Shown in pieces: positions 1 through 6,074 of a stretch of DNA of 16,347 nucleotides. The stretch covers positions 1-16,347 of the forward strand of contig CALGTD010000017.1 of the NCBI GenBank assembly GCA_937901895.1, given 5' to 3'. A program made the translations under genes and the position numbers. The DNA is from an uncultured Spartobacteria bacterium. Its GTDB lineage: Bacteria > Verrucomicrobiota > Verrucomicrobiia > Chthoniobacterales > JAATET01. Under the pieces are notes generated by a model. The model ran no database searches. It saw only the letters and a program-made list of their open reading frames with translations, and was not told the origin of the DNA. Numbering within the stretch: the first letter of the stretch is position 1; each line of letters starts with the position of its first letter.

Positions 1-109
1 GGCTGTACCTGCTACACGTGTTCCAGCTCGCCTTCTCTTCGGCGGCGCGGCGGGAGTGAACGCGAGCCGCGATGTCGACCGGGGTTGGGGCGTTGGGGGT
101 CGTAGTCAT
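1..109 (-). CDS. Possible 5' part of an unknown gene running off the left edge
   Basis: An open frame starts at an ATG (107-109, minus strand), 22 bases after the stop of the leftward RHH gene. It stays open for 36 codons to the window edge. The N-terminus reads MTTTPNAPTPVDIAARVHSR, followed by a charged, probably helical stretch. The position directly behind an RHH-type regulator is where a toxin or partner gene would sit, but the visible residues do not match any toxin family I know. There is no clear Shine-Dalgarno. The opposite strand is also open here, with the same bases in wobble position, so codon bias cannot decide between them. Function unknown; existence of the gene is uncertain. 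Confidence 0.35.
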   Translation of the reverse strand, partial: MTTTPNAPTPVDIAARVHSRRAAEEKASWNTCSRYS

Positions 110-131
110 TGCCGGGAGCGGCGAGTGGGCG

Positions 132-326
132 TCAGGCGGCGGCGGCGTGATTGCGGCGGGCTTTCACCGCGTTTGCGATGATCTGACGGACCAGCGAGGC
201 GCGGGAGCGGTCCTCCTCGCGGGCGATCTCGTCGAGGTCCTTGAGGAGGTCGTCCGGAACGTCGTTGATGACGATCTGGGCGAGTCGGCGGGAGGCGCGT
301 TTCTTAAGGGGTCGGATGCGAGGCAT
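132..326 (-). CDS. Small ribbon-helix-helix (Arc/CopG-type) DNA-binding protein
   Basis: A 64-residue basic protein. After a Lys/Arg-rich N-terminus (residues 4-15), residues 17-22 (AQIVIN) form the likely DNA-contacting beta strand. The pattern VPDDLLKDLDEIAREEDRSR then ASLVRQIIANAV follows, which is the two-helix RHH fold with the usual turn between helices. The frame is open upstream, but the internal ATG at 324-326 is chosen because the RHH fold begins right after it and the longer form would run through the promoter region and the palindrome. RHH proteins bind as dimers to palindromes and usually repress their own gene. A 23-bp palindrome lies 2-24 bases upstream of this start, which fits. 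It could be an antitoxin, a plasmid/element control protein or a regulator of the integrase operon. No toxin is recognised beside it. Confidence 0.75.
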   Translation of the reverse strand: MPRIRPLKKRASRRLAQIVINDVPDDLLKDLDEIAREEDRSRASLVRQIIANAVKARRNHAAAA

Positions 327-327
327 A

Positions 328-350
328 ATGACGGTGTAATACACCATCAT
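328..350. promoter_or_regulatory. Palindromic operator between the divergent RHH genes
   Basis: The core GGTGTA-A-TACACC (333-345) is a perfect inverted repeat. The symmetry continues outward as ATGA...TCAT, giving a 23-bp dyad with one mismatched pair besides the central base. It lies between the starts of the two divergent RHH genes and almost abuts the leftward start codon. A third half-site, TACACC, occurs at 394-399, nearer the rightward gene. Binding by one or both RHH proteins is inferred from the usual autoregulation of this family, not shown. Confidence 0.65.
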
Positions 351-362
351 ATTTCGCGTCAA
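336..362 (-). promoter_or_regulatory. Candidate promoter of the leftward RHH gene, overlapped by the operator
   Basis: On the minus strand TTGACG (362-357) resembles a -35 box, and TATTAC (341-336) is a possible -10 box at a short 15-base spacing. The -10 lies inside the palindrome, so a bound repressor would block it. Transcription would start about at 329, 3-4 bases before the ATG, giving an almost leaderless message. That matches the absence of a Shine-Dalgarno. The spacing is not ideal, so this is a weak call. Confidence 0.35.
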
Positions 363-416
363 TAGGAATGTCGTAAAAATTATTGCTTTCTCATACACCG
401 GGAGTAGAACGGGGAC

Positions 417-728
417 ATGAGCAGGCACGGAAAGCGGGCGGAGGGGTCGACTGCGGTTACGATTTCGCTGCCGAAGAAACTTCTCGCGGAAGTGGACGAA
501 GCGGCGGCGGAGGATAGACGCACTCGGTCGAACTGGATCGTGGTTCAACTCGAGGAGGCGGTGCGGCTGCGGAAGCTGAAGAAAAGGGGGGCTTCGGGCG
601 CTGCCCCTGTGGAGCCGCCGAAATCTTCTCGCTCAATGCGCTATCCGCACGGAGAAGACCACGAGCCGGTCGCGCTGGCGGCGGAAGAACCGCCAAAGCC
701 GCGCGCGACAAAGCCCACGAAGCATTGA
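417..728 (+). CDS. Ribbon-helix-helix (CopG-type) protein with a long polar tail
   Basis: A 103-residue protein. Residues 11-55 give the RHH pattern: a strand STAVTISLP, helix one KKLLAEVDEAAAED, turn RRTRSN, helix two WIVVQLEEAVRLRKL. Residues 56-103 are rich in Pro, Lys, Glu and Arg and probably unstructured, which is longer than the tail of minimal CopG proteins. The ATG at 417 follows a purine-rich stretch (GGAG at 401, GGGG at 411) at a poor distance. The gene faces the other RHH gene across the palindrome and leads a tight same-strand run: the next start is 8 bases past its stop. The likely role is a transcriptional regulator of its own operon, possibly including the integrase. An antitoxin role is possible but no toxin is recognised. 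Confidence 0.7.
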   Translation: MSRHGKRAEGSTAVTISLPKKLLAEVDEAAAEDRRTRSNWIVVQLEEAVRLRKLKKRGASGAAPVEPPKSSRSMRYPHGEDHEPVALAAEEPPKPRATKPTKH

Positions 729-735
729 TCTGGCT

Positions 736-1437
736 ATGGCTGCGGATATCTACATTCTGCGGAGCGGTGCCGAGAATGAGACCGGGCCATTTACGCTCGA
801 GGAAGTGCGGGAAATGCGCTACGGCGGGCAGCTCGCTGCCGAGGACTTCTTCTGGAAGCCGGGGATGGCGGAATGGGCGCCCATCACAAATCTGCCGCGG
901 GCGGCGGACGCATCGGCAGCGGTGATCCGGCTCCCGGGGGAGCGGCAGCGGCGTCCCATGGCGTGGGAGCGGGCTCCACGGATGCTGGAGATCAGGCAGG
1001 AGCGCGGCGTAGATGCCGGCGCGGTGGTGGGGCTGGTGGGAGCGGGGATGTTGATCGTGGGGCCGTTTTGCCCGTTGCTGCGAGTGCCGATCTTGGGATC
1101 GATCACGTATTTCAACTCGGGCAGGGGAGATGGGATCATTGTGCTCGTGTGTGGATTGCTGGCGATGCTGCTGGCCTTCCTCGGAGCGCGGCGTGCGCTA
1201 TGGCTGGCGGGACTCGTCCCGATCGGGCTGATGATTTACTTCGTGACCGCGGTGAGCGGGGCGCTCTCGGACGCGAAGAGCGAGTTTGAAGGCGACTCGA
1301 TGATGATGGCGGGCCTTGTGCGCACGTTCCTCAGCGCGATCCAGATCGAATGGGGCGCGGCAGTGATCCTGCTGGGGGCCCTTCTTTGCATCATCGCGAG
1401 CGCGATGCCGGCTGTCCGCAGGAGGGGCGGGTGGTAG
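736..1437 (+). CDS. GYF_2-domain integral membrane protein
   Basis: A 233-residue protein. Residues 4-54 match the GYF_2 pattern (a short domain often fused to membrane segments in bacteria): YILRSG, then GPFTLEEVREM, then GGQLAAEDFFWKPGMAEWAP. A polar linker (55-90) follows. There are then about four hydrophobic segments, near residues 92-112, 131-150, 154-174 and 203-225, ending in a basic tail RRRGGW. This predicts a cytoplasmic protein-binding head anchored by a four-helix membrane part. The GYF_2 domain is presumed to bind peptides, but no partner or reaction is known to me. The gene lies 7 bases after the RHH stop and 17 bases before the next gene, inside the integrase operon. It has no recognisable Shine-Dalgarno, so it may be translated by coupling. 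Confidence 0.75.
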   Translation: MAADIYILRSGAENETGPFTLEEVREMRYGGQLAAEDFFWKPGMAEWAPITNLPRAADASAAVIRLPGERQRRPMAWERAPRMLEIRQERGVDAGAVVGLVGAGMLIVGPFCPLLRVPILGSITYFNSGRGDGIIVLVCGLLAMLLAFLGARRALWLAGLVPIGLMIYFVTAVSGALSDAKSEFEGDSMMMAGLVRTFLSAIQIEWGAAVILLGALLCIIASAMPAVRRRGGW

Positions 1438-1454
1438 GAGCGAACGTCTGAATT

Positions 1455-1802
1455 ATGGAAACGCCCGAGTATCCCAAACCGATGACGTATCTGCTCACGG
1501 TGCAGTGTGCGCGACCGGAGATCGGCATGATGGCGGAATATCATGCGTCGACGCCGTTCCCGAGTCTGCGGAAAGGGGATTTTCTGGAACTGATCGACTG
1601 CGAGCCGAAGATCTGGGACGTGATCGATGTGACGCACCGTCTCGTGAAAGCGGCTGACGGGAGTGTGATTTGCGGGACCTGGGTGCTCGCTGACTCTCCG
1701 GTGGTCGAAAACACGGGCTACGTCGTGAAGAAGCAATCCGGCGAGGAGGTGGGCCCGAGTTCCACGCGATTCGGCAGGATCCGCGACGGGGCGGACGGCT
1801 AG
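1455..1802 (+). CDS. Hypothetical protein, 115 residues
   Basis: I do not recognise this protein. It has 115 residues, no signal peptide and no membrane segment. Its middle part alternates hydrophobic and polar residues (YLLTVQCA, GDFLELIDCE, IWDVIDVTHRLV, VICGTWVLAD), suggesting a mostly beta fold with a short helix. There are three cysteines (about positions 19, 49 and 72) but no CxxC motif. A purine-rich TAGGAG sits 14 bases before the ATG, farther than usual. The stop is followed after 3 bases by the integrase start, so co-expression with the recombinase is very likely. It could be an accessory factor of the element (for example a recombination directionality factor) or unrelated cargo. 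Neither is shown by the sequence. Confidence 0.7.
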   Translation: METPEYPKPMTYLLTVQCARPEIGMMAEYHASTPFPSLRKGDFLELIDCEPKIWDVIDVTHRLVKAADGSVICGTWVLADSPVVENTGYVVKKQSGEEVGPSSTRFGRIRDGADG

Positions 1803-1805
1803 ACG

Positions 1806-3152
1806 ATGGCGAAGGTCGGCAGGCAGCTCAAGCCGGTGCAGATCGGCAACATCTCGATCCCGCTGTATCGGCTGGGGGATGGGAGGATTGCGTTTTCGGA
1901 TCGGTTCGGCGGCCCGCGGAGGGTGCGGAAGTTTCGCAGTGAGGAGCAGGCGAGGGCGGAGGCGGAGCGGATCGCGATCCAGGCGATGAACGGGCAGGCC
2001 GTGCGGCACGAGCTGAGCGCGGCGGATGTGCAGATCTACCACCGGGTGAGGACGGAGCTGGAGGCGGTGGGGATGGACGTGAGCTCGGCGATCGCGGAAT
2101 ACGTGTCGGTGAAGAAGCTGGCTGGCGGCCGGGATCTGCTGCCGCTCGTGCGGGAGGGGATGAAGCAGCAGGAGGTGCCGGCGATCACGGTGAACGGGAT
2201 TTTCTCGGAGATGATCGCGCGCAAGGAGCGGCTGGGGCGGAAGTATTGGCGGATGAAGGAGCTCAAGGCGGTGGGGCGCAAGCTCGCGGAGGCGGGATTC
2301 GGCAATCGGGTGATCTCGACGGTGCAGACGTCGGAACTCGACGAGTATCTGGATTCTCTGAAGGTGGGGGCGCGGCGGCGAAACAACGTGCGCAGCTGCA
2401 TTGTGACGGCGTGGCGCTACGCGAAGACGAAGGGGTATCTGCAGGAGCCGCTGGGGGAGACGGCGGCGGAGAAGACGGATCGGGCGCACGAGGAAAGCTC
2501 GGTGATCACGGTAGCGACACCGGCGGAAATGAAGTGGTGGCTAGAGAACATCAACGAGACGTTTCTGCCGTGGCTGGCGGCGATCGCGTTTGCCGGGGTG
2601 CGCAGCGAGGAGATTTGCCCAGAGAAGCAAAACGAGAAGGACGCGCTACGGTGGGATGATTTCCGGTGGACGAAGAATTACGTGCTGATCCGGCCGGAGG
2701 TGTCGAAGGTCGGCGAGAAGCGGATGTGTCCGCTGTTGCCGAACCTTGTCTCATGGCTGGCGCCGTATAAAGACCGCACGGGCTACGTTTGCCCGCCCGG
2801 GGCAAGACCGGACAACGAGATCCGGCGGCTTAATCGGCTGAGCGCGAAGTTGACCCGGGAGGGGGTGCATCCGGTGCCCGGGCTGCGGTGGCGGCACAAC
2901 ATTCACCGGCACAGCTACGGGTCGTATCGAATGGCGATCATCAAGAACATGCCGCAGCTCGAATACGAGATGGGAAATTCGCGCGACATGATCAAATCGC
3001 ACTATCACGACGCGCGGGAAGAGGACGTGGCGGTCGAGTATTTCAACATCTACCGGGGTGAAAAACCGGCGAATATCGTGGAGTTCACGACGGCGGAACA
3101 GTGGTTGGAGCTGTTCCAGAACTGTTCCAGAAATGGGGCAATAGCCCGCTGA
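1806..3152 (+). CDS. Tyrosine recombinase / site-specific integrase
   Basis: A 448-residue integrase. The N-terminal 70 residues look like an arm-type DNA-binding domain. Residues about 125-215 form the SAM-like core-binding domain, and 235-415 the catalytic domain. Catalytic residues can be placed: Arg266 in AFAGVRSEEI, Lys301 in the SKVGEKR hairpin, Arg368 in NIHRHSYGSYR, and the nucleophile Tyr400 in MIKSHYHD. Two usual histidines are replaced: Asn365 stands at the box-II His position and Asn391 (MGNSRDMIKSHY) at the GH position. I have seen the GNS...HY form in integrases of Verrucomicrobiota, so the enzyme may well be active. It would catalyse integration and excision of the element through a covalent Tyr-DNA intermediate. 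The gene is last in a four-gene run and ends 13 bases from the 3' end of tRNA-Ser, its presumed attachment site. Confidence 0.9.
   Translation: MAKVGRQLKPVQIGNISIPLYRLGDGRIAFSDRFGGPRRVRKFRSEEQARAEAERIAIQAMNGQAVRHELSAADVQIYHRVRTELEAVGMDVSSAIAEYVSVKKLAGGRDLLPLVREGMKQQEVPAITVNGIFSEMIARKERLGRKYWRMKELKAVGRKLAEAGFGNRVISTVQTSELDEYLDSLKVGARRRNNVRSCIVTAWRYAKTKGYLQEPLGETAAEKTDRAHEESSVITVATPAEMKWWLENINETFLPWLAAIAFAGVRSEEICPEKQNEKDALRWDDFRWTKNYVLIRPEVSKVGEKRMCPLLPNLVSWLAPYKDRTGYVCPPGARPDNEIRRLNRLSAKLTREGVHPVPGLRWRHNIHRHSYGSYRMAIIKNMPQLEYEMGNSRDMIKSHYHDAREEDVAVEYFNIYRGEKPANIVEFTTAEQWLELFQNCSRNGAIAR
3096..3132 (+). repeat. Inverted and tandem 11-bp repeats at the integrase 3' end
   Basis: CTGTTCCAGAA occurs twice back to back (3111-3121 and 3122-3132). 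Just before it, GGAACAG (3096-3102) is the inverse of CTGTTCC (3111-3117) and can form a 7-bp hairpin with an 8-base loop. These lie inside the last codons of the integrase gene, 34-70 bases from the tRNA 3' end. They could be arm-type integrase binding sites or a weak transcription end. They also simply encode ELFQNCSRN, so chance is possible. Confidence 0.4.
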
Positions 3153-3165
3153 CCCGCATAAATAC

Positions 3166-3256
3166 TGGCGGTGAGGGGGGGATTCGAACCCCCGGTAGCC
3201 TTTTGGACTACGGCGCTTTAGCAAAGCGCTGCTTTCGACCACTCAGCCACCTCACC
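3166..3256 (-). tRNA. tRNA-Ser (anticodon GCU)
   Basis: A complete 91-base class II tRNA on the minus strand. The 7-bp acceptor stem pairs GGTGAGG (3256-3250) with CCTCACC (3176-3170). The anticodon stem GCGCT/AGCGC holds the loop TTGCTAA, giving anticodon GCT, which reads AGC/AGU serine codons. A long variable arm (GTAGTCC...GGCTAC) is typical of tRNA-Ser, and the T arm has GGTTCGAATCC. The discriminator is G and CCA is encoded (3168-3166). The 3' half faces the integrase gene, so this tRNA is the probable attB used by the element, with the intact gene kept at this junction. Confidence 0.96.
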
Positions 3257-3270
3257 TGGAGAGGCTCGCC

Positions 3271-3299
3271 AATAAAGCGGGATTCGCGGCGTCGGTCAA
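3271..3299 (-). promoter_or_regulatory. Probable sigma70-type promoter of tRNA-Ser
   Basis: On the minus strand TTGACC (3299-3294, 5 of 6 to consensus) is followed after 17 bases by TTTATT (3276-3271, 4 of 6). The predicted start, near 3264, lies about 8 bases before the mature tRNA 5' end. The site sits between the cydB stop and the tRNA, so the tRNA need not depend on read-through from cydAB. Confidence 0.55.
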
Positions 3300-3334
3300 A
3301 CACATTGGCCGGTCTCGTCGATGGAAACCACTCC

Positions 3335-4351
3335 TCAGTAGCTGTGGGAGGTCAGCTTCGTCTTGCCGCGGAAGATGTAGTAGATCGATGCGGTGTAGGC
3401 GAAGACAACGGGAACGCCGATCGTGGCGATCACGAGCATGATGCCGAGCGTTTTCGGGGTGGAGGCGGCATTGGCGATCGTGAGGCTGTTTTCCGGATTC
3501 GGGCTCGAATACACGATGTTCGGAAAATAGCTCAGACCGAAGGTCGCCATCATGAGTGCCATGCCGAGGCAGGAGCACAGGAATGCGTTGAACTCGCGGC
3601 CGCGGGAGAATTCGCGGGGAATGTTCAGCACGACGAGAATGCCCAGCGCGGCGACGAGGAAGATGTAGCTGCGCTCGCGCACGAGATCGACGATGCGGGG
3701 AACGTCGATGAACGTGTAGAGGTTGAAAATCGAGTAGCACGCAATGAACACGCCGATGAGCGTCGGCACCCAGCGGCGGACCTTTTGCTGCAGCTCGCCC
3801 TCGGTTTTCATGACGATGTAGATCGCTCCATGCATCGCGAAGAGGGCGACGGTGGTGACCCCCATCGTGAGCGCGTAGGGATTGAGCAGACCGACGAAGG
3901 TGCCGGCAAACTCGTGGTCCGCGTCCAGCGGAATCCCGCGCACGATATTTCCCATGGCAACGCCGATGAGCAGTGCTGAGACGATGCTGCCGCAGGCGAA
4001 TGCGATGTCCCACATCGTGCGCCACCATTTCCACGGCTCCTTGCTGCGAAACTCGATCGCGACGGCGCGGAAGATGAGCGACACGAGCAGGAGCATGAAC
4101 GGGATGTAGAAGCCGGAGAACACCGTCGCGTAGGCCTCGGGAAATGCGGCGAAGAGCGCGCCGCCGCCCGTCACGAGCCAGACTTCGTTGCCGTCCCAGA
4201 CGGGGCCGATCGCGTTGAGGAGCATGCGACGGTCTTCATCCTTTTTCACGAAGAGATGCAGCGCGCCGACACCGAGATCGAAGCCGTCGAGCACGGCGTA
4301 GCCGGTGAGAAGAACTCCAACAAGGATGAACCAGATGACTTCGAGACTCAT
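3335..4351 (-). CDS. cydB: Cytochrome bd ubiquinol oxidase subunit II
   Basis: A 338-residue polytopic membrane protein, shorter than E. coli CydB (379). The N-terminus WFILVGVLLTGYAVLDGFDLGVG is the family signature, with the conserved DGFDLG acid motif. GPVWDGNEVWLVTGGGALFAAFP and IFRAVAIEFRSK follow, then further membrane helices to a C-terminal IYYIFRGKTKL. CydB pairs with CydA in the cytoplasmic membrane to form the quinol oxidase that reduces O2 to water without pumping protons. The frame is open 14 codons further upstream, but the ATG at 4349-4351 is chosen because it starts exactly at the conserved N-terminus and lies 2 bases past the cydA stop, so translation is probably coupled. No small CydX-like frame is visible in the 78 bases between its stop and the tRNA. 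Confidence 0.95.
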   Translation of the reverse strand: MSLEVIWFILVGVLLTGYAVLDGFDLGVGALHLFVKKDEDRRMLLNAIGPVWDGNEVWLVTGGGALFAAFPEAYATVFSGFYIPFMLLLVSLIFRAVAIEFRSKEPWKWWRTMWDIAFACGSIVSALLIGVAMGNIVRGIPLDADHEFAGTFVGLLNPYALTMGVTTVALFAMHGAIYIVMKTEGELQQKVRRWVPTLIGVFIACYSIFNLYTFIDVPRIVDLVRERSYIFLVAALGILVVLNIPREFSRGREFNAFLCSCLGMALMMATFGLSYFPNIVYSSPNPENSLTIANAASTPKTLGIMLVIATIGVPVVFAYTASIYYIFRGKTKLTSHSY

Positions 4352-4353
4352 GA

Positions 4354-5877
4354 CTATTCCGCGCGTGGGAGGCGATCGTCGGCGCGAATCCATGCGCGCC
4401 AGCTTTCGGGCATTTCGTGGGTGGCTTCCGCGTCCTCCGGACCGTGCTGGATCTTCCGGGTGAGAAGGAACAGGAAGAGAACGAACAGCAGCGCGTAAAT
4501 CAGGAAAAAGAGGATAAGCGAGAAGAGGATCTCCTCGGCGCGGACGACTTTTGACAGCGCCTCGGAGGTGCGAAGCAACTCATAGACAATCCATGGCTGA
4601 CGTCCCATTTCCGCGGTGAACCAGCCGGTTTGGTTCGCGATTTGCGGACCGAGGACCGAGAGCACCAGTGCGGCGAGCAGCCAGCGGGTTGGAGCCCAGT
4701 CCGTGCGGAAGAGCCAGCCCTTCCACCAGAAAAAGAGAGCGGTCAGGATCAGCACCAATAGGGCGACGCCGATAATGATCATGATGTGGTAGAACTGGAA
4801 AACCGCATTCACGCGTGGCCAGTAGGATGGACGCAGCGCAGCGAGCTCGGCATCCGTGGCGTCAGGATGCTGCTTGCGAAGAAAATCGTCGGGCGGAAGG
4901 TCATTCAATCCCACCACCGGTTTGTTTGCGTTGTTCCACGCTAGGAAGCTCAACAAGCCGGGAATCTGGGGGCCATGCACGGTCCGGGATTTTTCGTCGA
5001 CCCATCCGAAGAGTGTCATCGGGGTCCGGGATTCCGTTTCGTAGACGCCTTCGATCGCAGCGAGCTTGATCGGCTGATTCTCCACAACGCCCTTTGCGGT
5101 GAAGTCGCCGCTGACCATCTGGAGAATCGTGGCGACCGCACCGAAGGAGAGCCCGACCTTCATCGACGCGCGGGCGAAGTCGAGATGGCGGTTTCGCAGC
5201 AGGTAGAAGGCCGCGATGCTCACGACCAGGAACGCGCCCGCCATCCACGCCCCGAGGATGACGTGGGTGAGCCGGTCGATGGACGAAGGATTGAAGACCA
5301 TCGCCCAGAAATCGTCGATCACCGCGCGGACCGTTCCGAGATCGGCTTCCGTGACGACATGCCCCGGAGGAAGGCGGACAGGCTGTCCGTCGACGACGGT
5401 CTCGAGATGATCCCCCGCCGGTGTCTGCATCCACGAATTGGCGACGACGATCCAGATCGCGCTGAAGTGGGCGCCGAAGCACACCATGCAGGTCGAAAAG
5501 AAATGGAGCCGGGGCCCCACCTTGTTCCAGCCGAAGAGCAGGATCGCGAGAAAGCCCGATTCGAGAAAGAAGGCGAAGATTCCCTCCGCCGCGAGAGCGC
5601 TTCCGAAGACGTCGCCGACGAATCTCGAATACGTCGCCCAGTTCGTGCCGAACTCGAACTCGAGCACGATGCCCGATGCCACGCCGATCGCAAACGTCAG
5701 CGCGAAGACCCGCGTCCAATAGCGGGCCATGTTGTGGTAGAGGACGTTTCCGGTCTTCAGCCAGATCGCCTCCATGATCACCAGCACCATCCCGAGGCCG
5801 ATGCTCAGCGGCGGGTAGATGTAGTGAAACATCACCGTGAACGCGAACTGCACCCGGGCGAGAATTTCAACGTCCAT
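4354..5877 (-). CDS. cydA: Cytochrome bd ubiquinol oxidase subunit I
   Basis: A 507-residue multi-helix membrane protein carrying the heme ligands. His18 (FHYIYPPLSIGLG) is the b595 ligand position, and His205 (RLTHVILGAWMAG) and Met424 (TAEMGRQPW) are the b558 pair. Glu98 and Glu106 (AAEGIFAFFLESGFL) match the E. coli Glu99/Glu107 proton-channel pair. The quinol loop keeps Lys271 and Glu276 (PIKLAAIEGVYET). The His205-Met424 distance (219) is slightly above E. coli (His186-Met393, 207), so this is the long Q-loop type. Relative to E. coli there is an extra segment of about 20 residues in the loop after helix three or four (about 155-185). It forms an operon with cydB, 2 bases downstream. No good Shine-Dalgarno precedes the ATG, but the frame cannot start later without losing the His18 helix. 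Confidence 0.96.
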   Translation of the reverse strand: MDVEILARVQFAFTVMFHYIYPPLSIGLGMVLVIMEAIWLKTGNVLYHNMARYWTRVFALTFAIGVASGIVLEFEFGTNWATYSRFVGDVFGSALAAEGIFAFFLESGFLAILLFGWNKVGPRLHFFSTCMVCFGAHFSAIWIVVANSWMQTPAGDHLETVVDGQPVRLPPGHVVTEADLGTVRAVIDDFWAMVFNPSSIDRLTHVILGAWMAGAFLVVSIAAFYLLRNRHLDFARASMKVGLSFGAVATILQMVSGDFTAKGVVENQPIKLAAIEGVYETESRTPMTLFGWVDEKSRTVHGPQIPGLLSFLAWNNANKPVVGLNDLPPDDFLRKQHPDATDAELAALRPSYWPRVNAVFQFYHIMIIIGVALLVLILTALFFWWKGWLFRTDWAPTRWLLAALVLSVLGPQIANQTGWFTAEMGRQPWIVYELLRTSEALSKVVRAEEILFSLILFFLIYALLFVLFLFLLTRKIQHGPEDAEATHEMPESWRAWIRADDRLPRAE

Positions 5878-6074
5878 GTCGCGGGTCCGCGCCGGTGGCG
5901 GAGAGGGTGCCGCAACGGGCGGCGGCCGGCAAAATCGAGTCGATCACGCTTCCGAGTGTGCCGCGCGGATGGATTCCGCGCGCGCAGGAAGCGGCAAAAG
6001 TTTGATGCGGATCACGCTGCGGTGCTTGAAACGAGCGCGTTCGCAGCGCGTTGACGTGTCAAGACCTTCCGCGG
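5878..6074 (-). promoter_or_regulatory. Leader/control region upstream of cydAB
   Basis: These 197 bases separate the downstream CotH gene from cydA on the same strand. Visible elements are a palindrome TTGAC-GT-GTCAA (6051-6062); a direct repeat AGCGCGTT (6034-6041 and 6045-6052, spacing 11, about one helical turn); a 9-base repeat GATCACGCT (5942-5950 and 6010-6018); and a hairpin CGCGCGGA-TGGAT-TCCGCGCG (5962-5982) without a following T-run. No convincing -35/-10 pair was found. The region probably holds the cydAB promoter and regulator sites. The symmetric elements suggest this, but no FNR-like (TTGAT-N4-ATCAA) site is present. Confidence 0.4.

Noticed and set aside
3..59. Plus-strand open frame ending LYLLHVFQLAFSSAARRE at a TGA (57-59), a possible 3' end of a gene
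   Set aside because: Only 18 codons are visible and the same bases are open on the minus strand in a frame that has a start codon and a sensible operon position. It cannot be decided from this window.
327..548. Longer 138-residue version of the leftward RHH protein
   Set aside because: The extra N-terminus would be read through the operator and the start of the divergent RHH gene and shows no domain; the internal ATG at 326 fits the fold.
1236..2489. Minus-strand open frame of 417 codons opposite the integrase and the 115-residue gene
   Set aside because: Composition is almost entirely Arg, Leu, His and Pro, typical of the antisense of a GC-rich gene, and it crosses several well-supported genes.
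3257..3334. Possible CydX-like small gene after cydB
   Set aside because: The only ATG frame gives 17 residues (MCLTDAANPALLASLSR) without a membrane helix and overlaps the tRNA promoter.
5962..5982. 8-bp GC-rich hairpin as terminator of CotH copy 1
   Set aside because: It has no T-run on either strand and lies about 95 bases past the stop; kept only as an element of the cydAB leader.
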